Assembly: GCA_018816485.1 (NCBI GenBank)
Contig: JAHIVL010000049.1
Span: forward strand, 1 to 32,525
DNA length: 32,525 bases
Origin: Patescibacteria group bacterium
GTDB lineage: Bacteria; Patescibacteriota; Microgenomatia; UBA1400; PJMF01
Reading direction: 5' to 3'
Part shown: in pieces, positions 23,475-30,864 of the stretch
How the letters are laid out: each line of letters starts with the position of its first letter
Position numbering within the stretch: position 1 is the first letter of the stretch
Notes under the pieces: model-generated
Seen by the model: the letters and a program-made list of their open reading frames with translations, nothing else
Told to the model about the DNA's origin: nothing
The model's database searches: none
Made by a program: the position numbers and the translations under genes

Positions 23475-24800
23475 TTATTTCTTTACGGTTTCATTTTCTT
23501 CAATATTTGCGTCAATTGTTAATCCTGGATATATTATTGAATTTTTTCCAATTAGTACTCCAGGCATTGTATTAGTTCTAATACCAATTTGAACATTACT
23601 ACCTGTAATGACTCCTAAACTTTTTCGTTTGCTATCGATCATTTTGCCTTTAATTTTTACTTTTACACCATTTCGATCAAATCTTTTGTTAGCGGTGATG
23701 AGTCCCGCTCCAACACGGGTTGAAGATCCAAGTATGGAATCGCTAATATATCCATAATGCATGGTTGTATTTTCAAAGAATATACATCTTACTACTTCGG
23801 TGTTTGCTCCAATGGTGCAACCTTCTTCAATTGAGCTTCCTCTAATAAATGAGTAGTCACCAACAAACACATTTCTTCCGATATAACATGGCCCAACTAT
23901 TTTGGTATAATCGCCAATTTTTGCAGTATCTTCGATTATTATTGGTCCATTGGAATCATCGATAATTGAAGTTTTGGAGATTTTTGCACTTTCAGAAATT
24001 GAGGTTCTTTTTTGTTGTATGATTTTTCCAAAAGCACTAAAAATTTGCCAAGGATACTTGAGACTGAAATTTTCTTTAGTGTTTTCTAGCCAAGTTATTT
24101 TGGATTTGTTTGCATACTTTGTAATAGCTGTTTCTAATGAATACTCTTTTTCAGGAGTATTGATTAGTTCACTGGTAAAATTATTGTCAAAAAGATAAAT
24201 ACTGTTAACTTTGAGATGATCTATTTTTTTTGAGTTTCTTTTAGGCAAAACAGTTATTCCTAGTTTTTCAGTTATGCCTATAACCTCTTCATAATTATCA
24301 GGATTTAAGTCTAAGATCCCGTACATTTCTGGTGATTTTGTTTGGGTAGCTGATAGTACGCAGCTTGCATCACTTGATTGTTTCTTTTGCCAAAGTTCTT
24401 GAGCAATTTCACCTAAGTTAAGGTGATATGGTGAGGCCAAAATAAAAGAATCACTTGCGAGATCTGAAAAAAATTCTTTTGTAGTAAGTAAGGCATCCCC
24501 CATGCCTTTGGCTTTTTTTTGCAAGACTACTTCAATGTTTAGCCCAAGTTTGGAGGCAAGATTATTTTCTTTGAGATATTTACTAAAACCTTTATCATTA
24601 AAATCTTTTTGAGAAACGACGACGATAATTTTTTCACCTGTTCCGGCAAGACCAAATTCGTATTTTTTGAGATTTTCCAACGCTCTGACAAACATTGGTT
24701 TGCCAGCAAGTGAGAGGAAGCCTTTATGAGTTTCAGTATTTATTGGGAAAAACCTAGAGTTTTCGCCTCCGGCAACAATTATTATAGTTGGTTTGTTCAT
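23475..24800 (-). CDS. Sugar-phosphate nucleotidyltransferase with left-handed beta-helix (GlmU-like)
   Basis: The 441-residue protein has an N-terminal nucleotidyltransferase domain (IIIVAGGENSRFFPINTETHKGFLSLAGKPM, close to the G-G-x-x-x-R-x-x-P...K signature) and a C-terminal hexapeptide-repeat beta-helix (about 265-430, for example IIIEDTAKIGDYTKIVGPCYIGRN). This is the GlmU/GCD1-type layout: sugar-1-P activation plus acyltransfer or allosteric control. The segment that should end the fourth strand with a metal-binding Gly-Asp reads FILASPYHLN, without the Asp, so activity is uncertain. A TAGAAT box ends 6 nt before the ATG, suggesting an internal leaderless promoter besides the upstream phosphohexomutase promoter. 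Confidence 0.85.
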   Translation of the reverse strand: MNKPTIIIVAGGENSRFFPINTETHKGFLSLAGKPMFVRALENLKKYEFGLAGTGEKIIVVVSQKDFNDKGFSKYLKENNLASKLGLNIEVVLQKKAKGMGDALLTTKEFFSDLASDSFILASPYHLNLGEIAQELWQKKQSSDASCVLSATQTKSPEMYGILDLNPDNYEEVIGITEKLGITVLPKRNSKKIDHLKVNSIYLFDNNFTSELINTPEKEYSLETAITKYANKSKITWLENTKENFSLKYPWQIFSAFGKIIQQKRTSISESAKISKTSIIDDSNGPIIIEDTAKIGDYTKIVGPCYIGRNVFVGDYSFIRGSSIEEGCTIGANTEVVRCIFFENTTMHYGYISDSILGSSTRVGAGLITANKRFDRNGVKVKIKGKMIDSKRKSLGVITGSNVQIGIRTNTMPGVLIGKNSIIYPGLTIDANIEENETVKK

Positions 24801-24806
24801 ACTTTT

Positions 24807-24812
24807 ATTCTA
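24807..24812 (-). promoter_or_regulatory. Possible internal -10 box before the GlmU-like gene
   Basis: TAGAAT on the minus strand ends 6 nt before ATG 24800, matching the leaderless pattern. It would allow the last three genes to be expressed apart from the mutase gene. The gap between the two genes is 67 nt. Confidence 0.4.
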
Positions 24813-24867
24813 CTCTATAGATGCTTTTTTTTCACCGACTTAAGTTCGCAATGGAATACTTAATTTC

Positions 24868-26289
24868 TCAATCAAGCGCATGCGTATTCACACCCTTAGT
24901 CCAGTCAATTTCTGGGTATTTTTTGAGCATGGTATTAAGAATTTTTTTCATGTTGTCATACTGTTTTTGAGTTTTTCCCTCAAACTTTACAGTGATATAA
25001 GGGCCATTTTGTGATGCTCGAATAATCGCCATTTCATTTTTTGTATCCATACGAATGCCATCGATATCAATATATTTTGCATCAGGCCACTGTTTTTTGA
25101 ATTCTGATTTAATTTTTGTTTGAATAAATTCAAACTTAATTTCATCAGCCAATCCAAATTTTATTTCTGGGCTACTGATGTATTTTGGTAGTTTTCCGGC
25201 AGCTTGCGAAACTGTTTGGTTAGTTCTTTCTAAATATTGCAATAATCTTAAACTTGCATATGCACCATCATCATGACCATAGAAATTGTCCATAAAAAAG
25301 ATATGGCCAGAAAGTTCGCCACCGAAGGGAGCTCTCACTTCTCTTAATTTTGCTTTTATAAATGAGTGACCAGTCATCCACATTATTGGTTCACCACCAG
25401 ATTTCTCGATTGCTTCGGTTACCTGTCTTGAACAAAGAGTGTTGTAAACAATTTTTGAACCTGGCAGAGTATCCAATACATCTTGAGAAAATAAAGCGAC
25501 GATTGAATCCATCCACAGAACTTGTCCTTTTTCATCAACAACCGCCATTCTGTCGCCATCGGTGTCATAAGCAAAACCAATATCTGCTCCTGCTTTTTTC
25601 ACACCTTCTGCCAATCTTTCTAGTACTTTAATTTCTGTAGGATCTGGAACGCCCATAGGAAAGTTTCCATCTAATTCGGTGTTTTGTTCAACAGTTTCAC
25701 AGCCTGCGCTTCTAAAAATTTCTGGATAAAATTTTCCAGAAACAGTGTTACAAGCTTCAATTACAACTTTCCATTTTTTCTTTAAGTTAAAGTGTTTTAA
25801 AATATCAGCTTTGTAGGCTGGAAAAATATCACGTTCTCTGTTTGTGCCTTTTCCTTCTGAAAATTCACCATTATTACAAATTTCTCTTAGATTCTGAATT
25901 TCTTCAGTAATCATAGTATCCGAATATCCTACTCCAAGTTTGAGTCCATTATATTCTTTGGGGTTGTGAGAGGCGGTAATCATGGCTCCACCTTTAGTTT
26001 TAAATTCATAACAGGAGAAATACACAATTTGACTAAGTGAAAGTCCTAAATCAATCGTATCAATTCCTCCATCATTTAGACCAGTAATAAATGCTTTTGA
26101 ATATATTTCTCCGGTCAGACGATTGTCTCTGCCAATAGTAGCTTCTTTGATTCTTCTTTTATGTAAAAATGTTGCGTAGCCTCTGCCTAGGGTGTAGTAA
26201 ACATCTTCGTTCAAATCTATATCTGCAATACCTCTTATATCGTATCCTCTGAATATTTGAGGGTTAATATTTTTGATTATTTTATACAT
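24868..26289 (-). CDS. manB: Phosphomannomutase/phosphoglucomutase (alpha-D-phosphohexomutase)
   Basis: The enzyme shifts phosphate between C6 and C1 of glucose or mannose. The four functional loops are visible: phosphoserine loop MITASHNPKEYNGLKLG (S107), metal loop AYDTDGDRMAVVDE, sugar-specificity loop GGELSGHIFFMDNFYGHDDG (the GEMSGH type), and phosphate-binding loop RASQNGPYITVKFE. The length is normal. ATG 26289 has AAAGGA just upstream and stands before the conserved NPQIFRGYDIRGI; ATG 26310 is an alternative that adds seven residues. It is the first gene of mutase, GlmU-like, HAD, SIS isomerase. Its promoter carries a tandem 10-bp repeat that also occurs before the RHH-nucleotidyltransferase gene. 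Confidence 0.92.
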   Translation of the reverse strand: MYKIIKNINPQIFRGYDIRGIADIDLNEDVYYTLGRGYATFLHKRRIKEATIGRDNRLTGEIYSKAFITGLNDGGIDTIDLGLSLSQIVYFSCYEFKTKGGAMITASHNPKEYNGLKLGVGYSDTMITEEIQNLREICNNGEFSEGKGTNRERDIFPAYKADILKHFNLKKKWKVVIEACNTVSGKFYPEIFRSAGCETVEQNTELDGNFPMGVPDPTEIKVLERLAEGVKKAGADIGFAYDTDGDRMAVVDEKGQVLWMDSIVALFSQDVLDTLPGSKIVYNTLCSRQVTEAIEKSGGEPIMWMTGHSFIKAKLREVRAPFGGELSGHIFFMDNFYGHDDGAYASLRLLQYLERTNQTVSQAAGKLPKYISSPEIKFGLADEIKFEFIQTKIKSEFKKQWPDAKYIDIDGIRMDTKNEMAIIRASQNGPYITVKFEGKTQKQYDNMKKILNTMLKKYPEIDWTKGVNTHALD

Positions 26290-26329
26290 TTTTCCTTTCG
26301 ATATTTGCATTTGTTTTGATCACATAAAA

Positions 26330-26375
26330 AGTATACCCCAAAAAGTGCAAGTAACAAAGTATGATAAAGTATGAT
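26330..26375 (-). promoter_or_regulatory. Promoter and tandem operator of the phosphohexomutase operon
   Basis: On the minus strand TTGTTA (26357-26352), a 16-nt spacer and TATACT (26335-26330) form the promoter. Overlapping its upstream edge are two perfect, directly adjacent copies of AAAGTATGAT on the plus strand (26356-26365 and 26366-26375). The 10-bp spacing equals one helical turn, as in operators that bind two ribbon-helix-helix dimers. The same doublet occurs at 30813-30832. Confidence 0.6.
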
Positions 26376-26396
26376 TTTTGCTAATCTTTATTAAAC

Positions 26397-27095
26397 TTAC
26401 ATCTTTAAACTTAAAAGGTCAAGCATAGCAACTGTATCAATAAGCGACGTTGATGTTTTTTGTTTTATGTCAATTTCTAAAAGCTCTTTATACACATCTA
26501 AAAGTTCATGAAGACTAAAATTTGAAGCTTGTTTGTTGAGTTTGACAATCATAAATGGAGCTCCTTTTACTACTCCTCCCGATTTAACTTCAATTAACAT
26601 TCTCATCTGTCTTACTAACATTAAAAAACAAAAGAACTCACCGTCTGTCTCAATTGTCGAATGAAGCAGTTGAAGTTTTTTTTGATTATTCCCTGGAGTT
26701 CCAAGTGAGTCGAGCCAGGTAAACAGTGTTTTGCTAATTTTAAATTCAAAGTCAATAAAACTTGACTGATTAGATTCATTGGAAATTTTTCCTAACATGG
26801 TTTTTGTCAGTGACCTTTTTTCCCATAAAACAATGTCATGAATTTGTGGTTTTGAGATGAGTTCAATAAGGTTTTTTTTCTTTTTGGAGACTGGTAGTGA
26901 ATGCAATTCCTCAATAATAATTCTTTTTGATGTACCAAAAAGATCATTAGCTCCTAAAGCTTCCTCTAGATTTGCTTCTGTGAGTTGTTTGGCTTCCAAA
27001 CGAATTATTTCTTGATTCTTGCTTTTTTTATCATCAATAACTTCAACTAATTTTTGTCTGGAATTTGTGGTATTTTCTCCATGAATAATAATCAT
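26397..27095 (-). CDS. holA: DNA polymerase III delta subunit-like clamp-loader protein
   Basis: HolA opens the sliding clamp in the clamp loader. The N-terminal part shows the delta pattern: IIIHGENTTNSRQKL, LEEALGANDLFGTSKRIIIEELHSL, IVLWEKRSL, and the C-terminal part GAPFMIVKLNKQASNFSLHELLDVYKELLEIDIKQKTS is typical of the collar domain. At 232 residues it is about 100 shorter than usual and the lid region is reduced. It lies 13 nt after the YgjP-like gene in the same unit. It could be a shortened paralogue, but short delta proteins are common in reduced genomes. Confidence 0.8.
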   Translation of the reverse strand: MIIIHGENTTNSRQKLVEVIDDKKSKNQEIIRLEAKQLTEANLEEALGANDLFGTSKRIIIEELHSLPVSKKKKNLIELISKPQIHDIVLWEKRSLTKTMLGKISNESNQSSFIDFEFKISKTLFTWLDSLGTPGNNQKKLQLLHSTIETDGEFFCFLMLVRQMRMLIEVKSGGVVKGAPFMIVKLNKQASNFSLHELLDVYKELLEIDIKQKTSTSLIDTVAMLDLLSLKM

Positions 27096-27108
27096 AATTT
27101 TTCTGATT

Positions 27109-27831
27109 TTAATCTAAGCTCAAGCCATTTCTTTTTAACCAACTCCGGTGGTTCAAATACTTAGGATCATATTTTTTAACCAACCCCCAAAAGTCTTTTG
27201 AATGGTTCATATGAACGAGATGTGAGAGCTCATGTATTATTACATAATCTATTATGGTTGTGTCAAAATGAACTAATCTCCAGTTAAAGTTAAGATTTCT
27301 TTGATTGCTGCAACTCCCCCATCTAGTTTTTTGTTTTCTCAAAGTAATATTTTTAAAGCTTAAGTTCATTCTCTTACCAAGCTCATAAGTTCTTTTGACT
27401 ATGTAGTGACTAGCTGTGCTTTTTAGAAAATTATCAACTTTTGTTTGAAACCTTTTTTCTAAATCCTGCTTATGTTTAATGGTCTCTTCATTTATTATCC
27501 TAGTGTTTTTTAGCGGGGTTAAAGGATTAAATATTAATTTCTCCCCTATCACATGTATTCCTGACTTTGTTGTATCTGAAAAAGCGATTTCTTTTTGATA
27601 CTTTTTTCCAAAAATAAATAAGTGTGTAGTTGAATCAAATTTTTTTGTCTGATTTGCTTTTTTAATTGCTTTAATAATCCACTTTTCATTTTTTTTAACG
27701 AACTGATCAATGACAAATTTTGGAATATATTTTGGTGAAGTCACGATAATTTTTCCACTTCGATCAATACTAAGTTTGAGAGATTTGGAGCGTTTATTAG
27801 TTTTATGTAGGTATTCGAACGAAAAGTTCAT
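27109..27831 (-). CDS. YgjP-like (DUF45, M48-type) metallopeptidase-fold protein
   Basis: The 240-residue protein has the DUF45 hallmark: RKQKTRWGSCSNQRNLNFNWRL, the zinc site IIHELSHLVHMNHSKDFW (H200, E201, H204, with H210 as likely third ligand), and a C-terminal WLKRNG. The N-terminal half is a beta-rich wing (KSLKLSIDRSGKIIVTSPKYI). Members are called YgjP or SprT-like; the physiological substrate is poorly defined. Its ATG overlaps the stop of the membrane protein gene upstream by one base (TAATG), so the two are coupled. No signal peptide. Confidence 0.87.
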   Translation of the reverse strand: MNFSFEYLHKTNKRSKSLKLSIDRSGKIIVTSPKYIPKFVIDQFVKKNEKWIIKAIKKANQTKKFDSTTHLFIFGKKYQKEIAFSDTTKSGIHVIGEKLIFNPLTPLKNTRIINEETIKHKQDLEKRFQTKVDNFLKSTASHYIVKRTYELGKRMNLSFKNITLRKQKTRWGSCSNQRNLNFNWRLVHFDTTIIDYVIIHELSHLVHMNHSKDFWGLVKKYDPKYLNHRSWLKRNGLSLD

Positions 27832-28340
27832 TAAAAAGAGTTGATAAATATATTCAATAAATCAAATTGTATCAGAGTTTGCTGAATATACTTTGTTCCA
27901 ATAATTAGAATAGTGGCGATAAAGAGATCGATGTTATGAGCGGTTGTTTCTTCAGTTTTATTAAGTCTAAAAGCCATAAAGATATTGATTAAAGTTGTGA
28001 AGGCTACAATTACGGCCAAAGCGATGACGCTGTTAACCTCTTCAACTTGAACTTGATGTAAGTCTAGTTGCTGCTCTAATTTTTTAAAGTCTATAGCAAT
28101 GAATCTAATGGATTCCCAGATACCAACTAAACCATAAATCGAGAGTAAAACTACGGCAATTCTATGCCACCAGTGATAAAATTGTTTAGAAAATTTTTGT
28201 TTTTCATGAGGGTGCACCTCTTGATGTGGTGGAATTCTTGAATTAACTGGTGTAACTGGAGATGCGAATCCATGTACTTTTAAAACTGTGTTTTCAGTTG
28301 TTTTTGGCGTTGATTTAACTTCTTTTTCTGCAAGTATCAT
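27831..28340 (-). CDS. Small membrane protein of unknown function
   Basis: A 169-residue protein. The first ~55 residues are polar and rich in Pro, His and Thr; three transmembrane helices follow (IAVVLLSIYGLVGIW, VIALAVIVAFTTLINIFMAF, DLFIATILIIGTKYI). Between helices 1 and 2 is a short helical segment with many charged residues. No family is recognised. It is the first gene of a unit with the YgjP-like protease and HolA; TATAAG lies 8 nt before the ATG and AGG closer in. The topology suggests a cytoplasmic N-terminus. Confidence 0.65.
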   Translation of the reverse strand: MILAEKEVKSTPKTTENTVLKVHGFASPVTPVNSRIPPHQEVHPHEKQKFSKQFYHWWHRIAVVLLSIYGLVGIWESIRFIAIDFKKLEQQLDLHQVQVEEVNSVIALAVIVAFTTLINIFMAFRLNKTEETTAHNIDLFIATILIIGTKYIQQTLIQFDLLNIFINSF

Positions 28341-28413
28341 TTACCTATCTTATAAAAAAATAATACCCTTAGCAATAGGCTACTCTCTGGTGTAAAATAT
28401 CTTTGTTAAACGT

Positions 28414-28495
28414 GCCGAAGTGGCGGAATTGGTATACGCGCACGGCTTAGAACCGTGTGGAGCAATCCTTGGAGGTTCAAGTCCTCTCTTCGGCA
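28414..28495 (+). tRNA. tRNA-Leu (anticodon UAG)
   Basis: The acceptor stem GCCGAAG/CTTCGGC, D arm with GCG/CGC, anticodon stem CACGG/CCGTG with loop CTTAGAA (anticodon TAG at 28448-28450), an extended variable arm, and T stem GGAGG/CCTCT with loop TTCAAGT all fold correctly. The discriminator is A, as required for leucine, and CCA is not encoded. TAAAAT at 28393-28398 is a suitable -10 box. It decodes CUA and, through wobble, other CUN codons. Confidence 0.96.
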
Positions 28496-28503
28496 CAAGG
28501 TGA

Positions 28504-28644
28504 GCGCAAAGCGCGAGAAGCTAGCCTGGGGTAGAAGGTGAAGAAGGTGAATTGCGAAGCAAGAGAAGCTAGCCTGGGCTATTGCAAAGCAAGAGAAGCT
28601 AGCCTGGGGTAGAAGGTGAATTGCAGAGCGCGAGAAGCCAGCCT
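28504..28644. repeat. Four-copy tandem hairpin repeat downstream of tRNA-Leu
   Basis: Four units share GAGAAGCTAGCCTGGG, each preceded by a short hairpin: GCGC-AAA-GCGC (28504-28514), TTGC-GAA-GCAA (28552-28562), TTGC-AAA-GCAA (28582-28592) and a decayed TTGC-AGA-GCGC (28621-28631). Spacers contain GTAGAAGGTGAA. The unit distances are 48, 30 and 39 bp. Stem changes between copies 1 and 2/3 are compensatory. No coherent protein is encoded across the array. Confidence 0.8.
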
Positions 28645-28683
28645 ATTTGGTTTGAGTGAATAATATCAATATAATTTCCCCAC

Positions 28684-28773
28684 AAAAAAATCCGCTCATT
28701 TCAGCAACAGAAACTAAAAGCGGAATCTTTTGTCTCAGAACGAAGTTCCCGGTGAGGAAAAACCTTCTGAGGT
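28684..28773 (-). ncRNA. Predicted ~90-nt structured small RNA
   Basis: On the minus strand a consensus promoter predicts a start near 28773. The RNA would fold into a first hairpin (CTCAGAA/TTCTGAG outer stem, 28735-28770, with a 5x5 internal loop and an inner TTCC/GGAA stem capped by six bases) and a second hairpin (TCCGCT/AGCGGA, 28691-28724) followed by seven U residues at 28690-28684, a typical intrinsic terminator. No ORF of note is present and no minus-strand gene follows for 340 nt. It does not match SRP, 6S, tmRNA or riboswitch cores that I know. The terminator half might instead serve readthrough from the lysozyme-like gene. Confidence 0.6.
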
Positions 28774-28779
28774 AAATGT

Positions 28780-28808
28780 ATAATAACTTATTATTATAAG
28801 CTTGTCAA
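28780..28808 (-). promoter_or_regulatory. Consensus sigma-70 promoter of the small RNA
   Basis: Perfect TTGACA (28808-28803), a spacer of exactly 17 nt, and TATTAT (28785-28780) on the minus strand. This is the best match to the consensus in the window, and the only sequence downstream before the terminator is non-coding. Confidence 0.65.
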
Positions 28809-28844
28809 TAGTAATCAAAATAGATCTAAACTTTTTGGTTACTA
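28809..28844. promoter_or_regulatory. Large inverted repeat just upstream of the small-RNA promoter
   Basis: TAGTAATCAAAA (28809-28820) and TTTTGGTTACTA (28833-28844) pair over 12 bases with one mismatch around a loop that contains AGATCT. It starts 4 nt after the stop of the lysozyme-like gene and ends directly at the -35 hexamer. It could be that gene's terminator or a binding site for a regulator of the small RNA. Confidence 0.45.
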
Positions 28845-28847
28845 TTA

Positions 28848-29600
28848 TTAATCAATAATGAGCGATTTTCCAGATTCAGTTGTGTCGACAAATTCTAGTA
28901 AATCAGTATTTTCTTTCAATTTTATGCCAGAGCTTCGATCATCGTAGCGCATTTCTGTCATCCATTGATTAACTGACTCTGCCCAACTTCCATCACTTGG
29001 TGGAGTGTATTTTTTCATGATTTTATAAGGAGTATCCAGGCCGATATCTATGTAATTCTTTTTTAAGGTTTTTGCTGCTTGTTCAAAGTTAGCTTCAAAA
29101 CTTGGAAACATAGTTACCTTTTTGCCATAAACTCCAAAACCTAAACAATTGTACGATTCGACGACATTACCATTTTTATCAAGTGGTCTAGGTGTGCTGA
29201 CACACAAGTTACTCTCTTGCATCGCAATTGCTGGTAATAATCTGAAATCCAAATTATACTCATCTGCTAACTCAACAAAAAACTTCCCAAAGTAGTCTTC
29301 TGGTACAAGTGGGTGATCGAGTTTCCTCACTCCTAGTGGCTTTGGAGTGTTATATCTTTTTAGAAAATTGGCAACAATAACTGCTCTCGCATCTTCTGAT
29401 TCAGAAATGGTTGTAGCTCCGAGAATCTCGGCACTTTCCTCTGCTCTATTTCTACTAGTAATTAAGACATTATTTTCATATTTATTTTTTTCAAAAAGAG
29501 AGATAATATTTTCTTGATAGAAAGTAAATCCGGCCACAGTAGTAAAAACTACTCCAACAGAAAGTAAACACCAAGCTAATACAAAAAATACAGATTTCAT
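28848..29600 (-). CDS. Membrane-anchored lysozyme/glucosaminidase-like protein
   Basis: The 250-residue protein has an uncleaved or cleavable N-terminal hydrophobic segment (VFFVLAWCLLSVGVVFTTVAG), a linker, and a lysozyme-fold domain. FRLLPAIAMQESNLC holds the likely catalytic Glu (E129), followed by LGFGVYGKKVTMFPSFEANFEQAAKTL and TPPSDGSWAESVNQWMTEM, a pattern found in glucosaminidase/transglycosylase-like proteins of Patescibacteria. C132 and C147 could form a disulfide. It should act on peptidoglycan outside the membrane. A TATACT box lies 13 nt before the ATG. It is divergent from the glycosidase-like gene, and the two may share a control region (29601-29686). Confidence 0.75.
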   Translation of the reverse strand: MKSVFFVLAWCLLSVGVVFTTVAGFTFYQENIISLFEKNKYENNVLITSRNRAEESAEILGATTISESEDARAVIVANFLKRYNTPKPLGVRKLDHPLVPEDYFGKFFVELADEYNLDFRLLPAIAMQESNLCVSTPRPLDKNGNVVESYNCLGFGVYGKKVTMFPSFEANFEQAAKTLKKNYIDIGLDTPYKIMKKYTPPSDGSWAESVNQWMTEMRYDDRSSGIKLKENTDLLEFVDTTESGKSLIID

Positions 29601-29675
29601 AGTTAATGTGTTTAGTATACCAAATTATACATTAAATTATGTGTTAATTGACATTTTAGTCTGGAAATGGTATCC

Positions 29676-29681
29676 TATAAT
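29676..29681 (+). promoter_or_regulatory. -10 box of the glycosidase-like gene
   Basis: TATAAT ends 5 nt before ATG 29687. A TTGACA at 29648-29653 is 22 nt away, too far for a normal -35. Confidence 0.5.
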
Positions 29682-29686
29682 ATTGA

Positions 29687-30769
29687 ATGATCATGAAAAA
29701 GTTATTAGTTTCTTTTATCTTAATTTTTTTAACACTTCTGCAAAGTGCTGGTTGTGTACAGGCTTTTGATACTTCAAAATTAGGAGTCCATATCCTTAGC
29801 ATTTATGAACTTGATGATGCAAAAAAATTAGTAACTCTAGCGGATGACGTGCTGGGTACAAATACTGAAGTTAAAATCGGAGTAGGCACTGAAAAAAACA
29901 CCGAATTAGTTCCCCAAGCAAATTTTGATTATCAAAACTGGAACTATGTAACTATTCCGCTTACTTTAGATGATGTCAAAAGCAATAAAGAACTCGAGTG
30001 GCAACTTTTTTTTGACAATGCTAAAAGATTAAAATTAATCCCAATTGTTCGTCTTACAACTGAATATGCTCCAGAGAGTAGCTTTTGGTTAGTGCCAAAT
30101 AGAAAGCAAATCATTGAGCAAATTAATTTTTTATCAAAACTAAGTTGGCCAACTAAAAAGAAACACATTATTGTTTACAACGAGGTTAATCACGCCTCCG
30201 AATGGGGTGGGCGCGTAGATCCTGAGGGATATTCGAATGTTCTAAAGTTTGCCAGTTCGTGGGCTCATACTGAGGAAACAAACTTTGTAGTTCTGCCTGC
30301 GGCAATGGACTTAGTAGCTCCGAATGGTAAGAGTACCTTGGAGGCTTTCAATTATTTGAATCAAATGTACGATTTAGATCCAGAAGTTTTTTCTTATATT
30401 GATGTCTGGAATTCTCACTCTTACCCAAATCCAGGATTTATCGGTTCGCCGACAAGTTATGGGAAAACTTCAATGAGAGGATTTCAATACGAACTTAATT
30501 TTTTGAAGTACAAAACTGGCAAAGATTATCAAGTAATGATTACAGAAACTGGCTGGAAAGCAACACTCGCAAATTCTCGGTGGCTTGAATCTTATTACAC
30601 ATATTCGATGCAACATATTTGGTCAGATGATCGTGTGATTGCTGTGACACCATTTTTATTAAAAGGATCTCCTGGTCCATTTTCTAATTTTAGTTTTTAT
30701 GATGAGAATGAGCAACCAACTGCACAATATAGCGCTTATCAAAACGCAATCAAAAAAATTGATTCTTGA
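29687..30769 (+). CDS. Secreted TIM-barrel glycoside hydrolase-like protein (clan GH-A type)
   Basis: The 360-residue protein has a signal peptide (KKLLVSFILIFLTLLQSAG, cleavage probably after VQA26). The barrel shows the clan-A pattern: strand 4 IIVYNEVNHASEW with Asn165-Glu166 (acid/base), IDVWNSHSYP with His244, and VMITETGWKA with Glu287 (nucleophile), then VTPFLLKG. No carbohydrate-binding module is attached. The exact GH family is not clear; the substrate may be a cell-surface or host polysaccharide. A second ATG (29693) gives a cleaner signal peptide and is an equally possible start. Confidence 0.78.
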   Translation: MIMKKLLVSFILIFLTLLQSAGCVQAFDTSKLGVHILSIYELDDAKKLVTLADDVLGTNTEVKIGVGTEKNTELVPQANFDYQNWNYVTIPLTLDDVKSNKELEWQLFFDNAKRLKLIPIVRLTTEYAPESSFWLVPNRKQIIEQINFLSKLSWPTKKKHIIVYNEVNHASEWGGRVDPEGYSNVLKFASSWAHTEETNFVVLPAAMDLVAPNGKSTLEAFNYLNQMYDLDPEVFSYIDVWNSHSYPNPGFIGSPTSYGKTSMRGFQYELNFLKYKTGKDYQVMITETGWKATLANSRWLESYYTYSMQHIWSDDRVIAVTPFLLKGSPGPFSNFSFYDENEQPTAQYSAYQNAIKKIDS

Positions 30770-30790
30770 GTTTTCTTAAACATTTTTTAG

Positions 30791-30835
30791 ATACTTTTTA
30801 AACAATACTTCAAAAGTATGAAAAAGTATGATAAT
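30791..30835 (+). promoter_or_regulatory. Promoter and tandem operator of the RHH-nucleotidyltransferase gene
   Basis: AAAGTATGAA (30813-30822) and AAAGTATGAT (30823-30832) are adjacent direct copies with 10-bp spacing, 19 of 20 positions identical to the doublet before the phosphohexomutase operon. Two inverted half-sites ATACTT lie at 30791 and 30805, the second forming ATACTT-CAA-AAGTAT. The doublet overlaps the -10 candidate GATAAT (30830-30835), so binding should block transcription: autorepression. Confidence 0.6.
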
Positions 30836-30864
30836 TTAAGTTGTATCAAAAATTTCATTAACTC

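Noticed and set aside
28504..28644. CRISPR array
   Set aside because: Only four units, irregular distances (48, 30, 39 bp), similar rather than unique spacers and no cas genes nearby.
28684..28773. Riboswitch on the minus strand
   Set aside because: The structure ends in a terminator with no minus-strand gene behind it for over 300 nt, and no known aptamer core was recognised.
29648..29653. TTGACA as -35 of the glycosidase-like gene
   Set aside because: The spacer to TATAAT is 22 nt, too long for a normal sigma-70 promoter.
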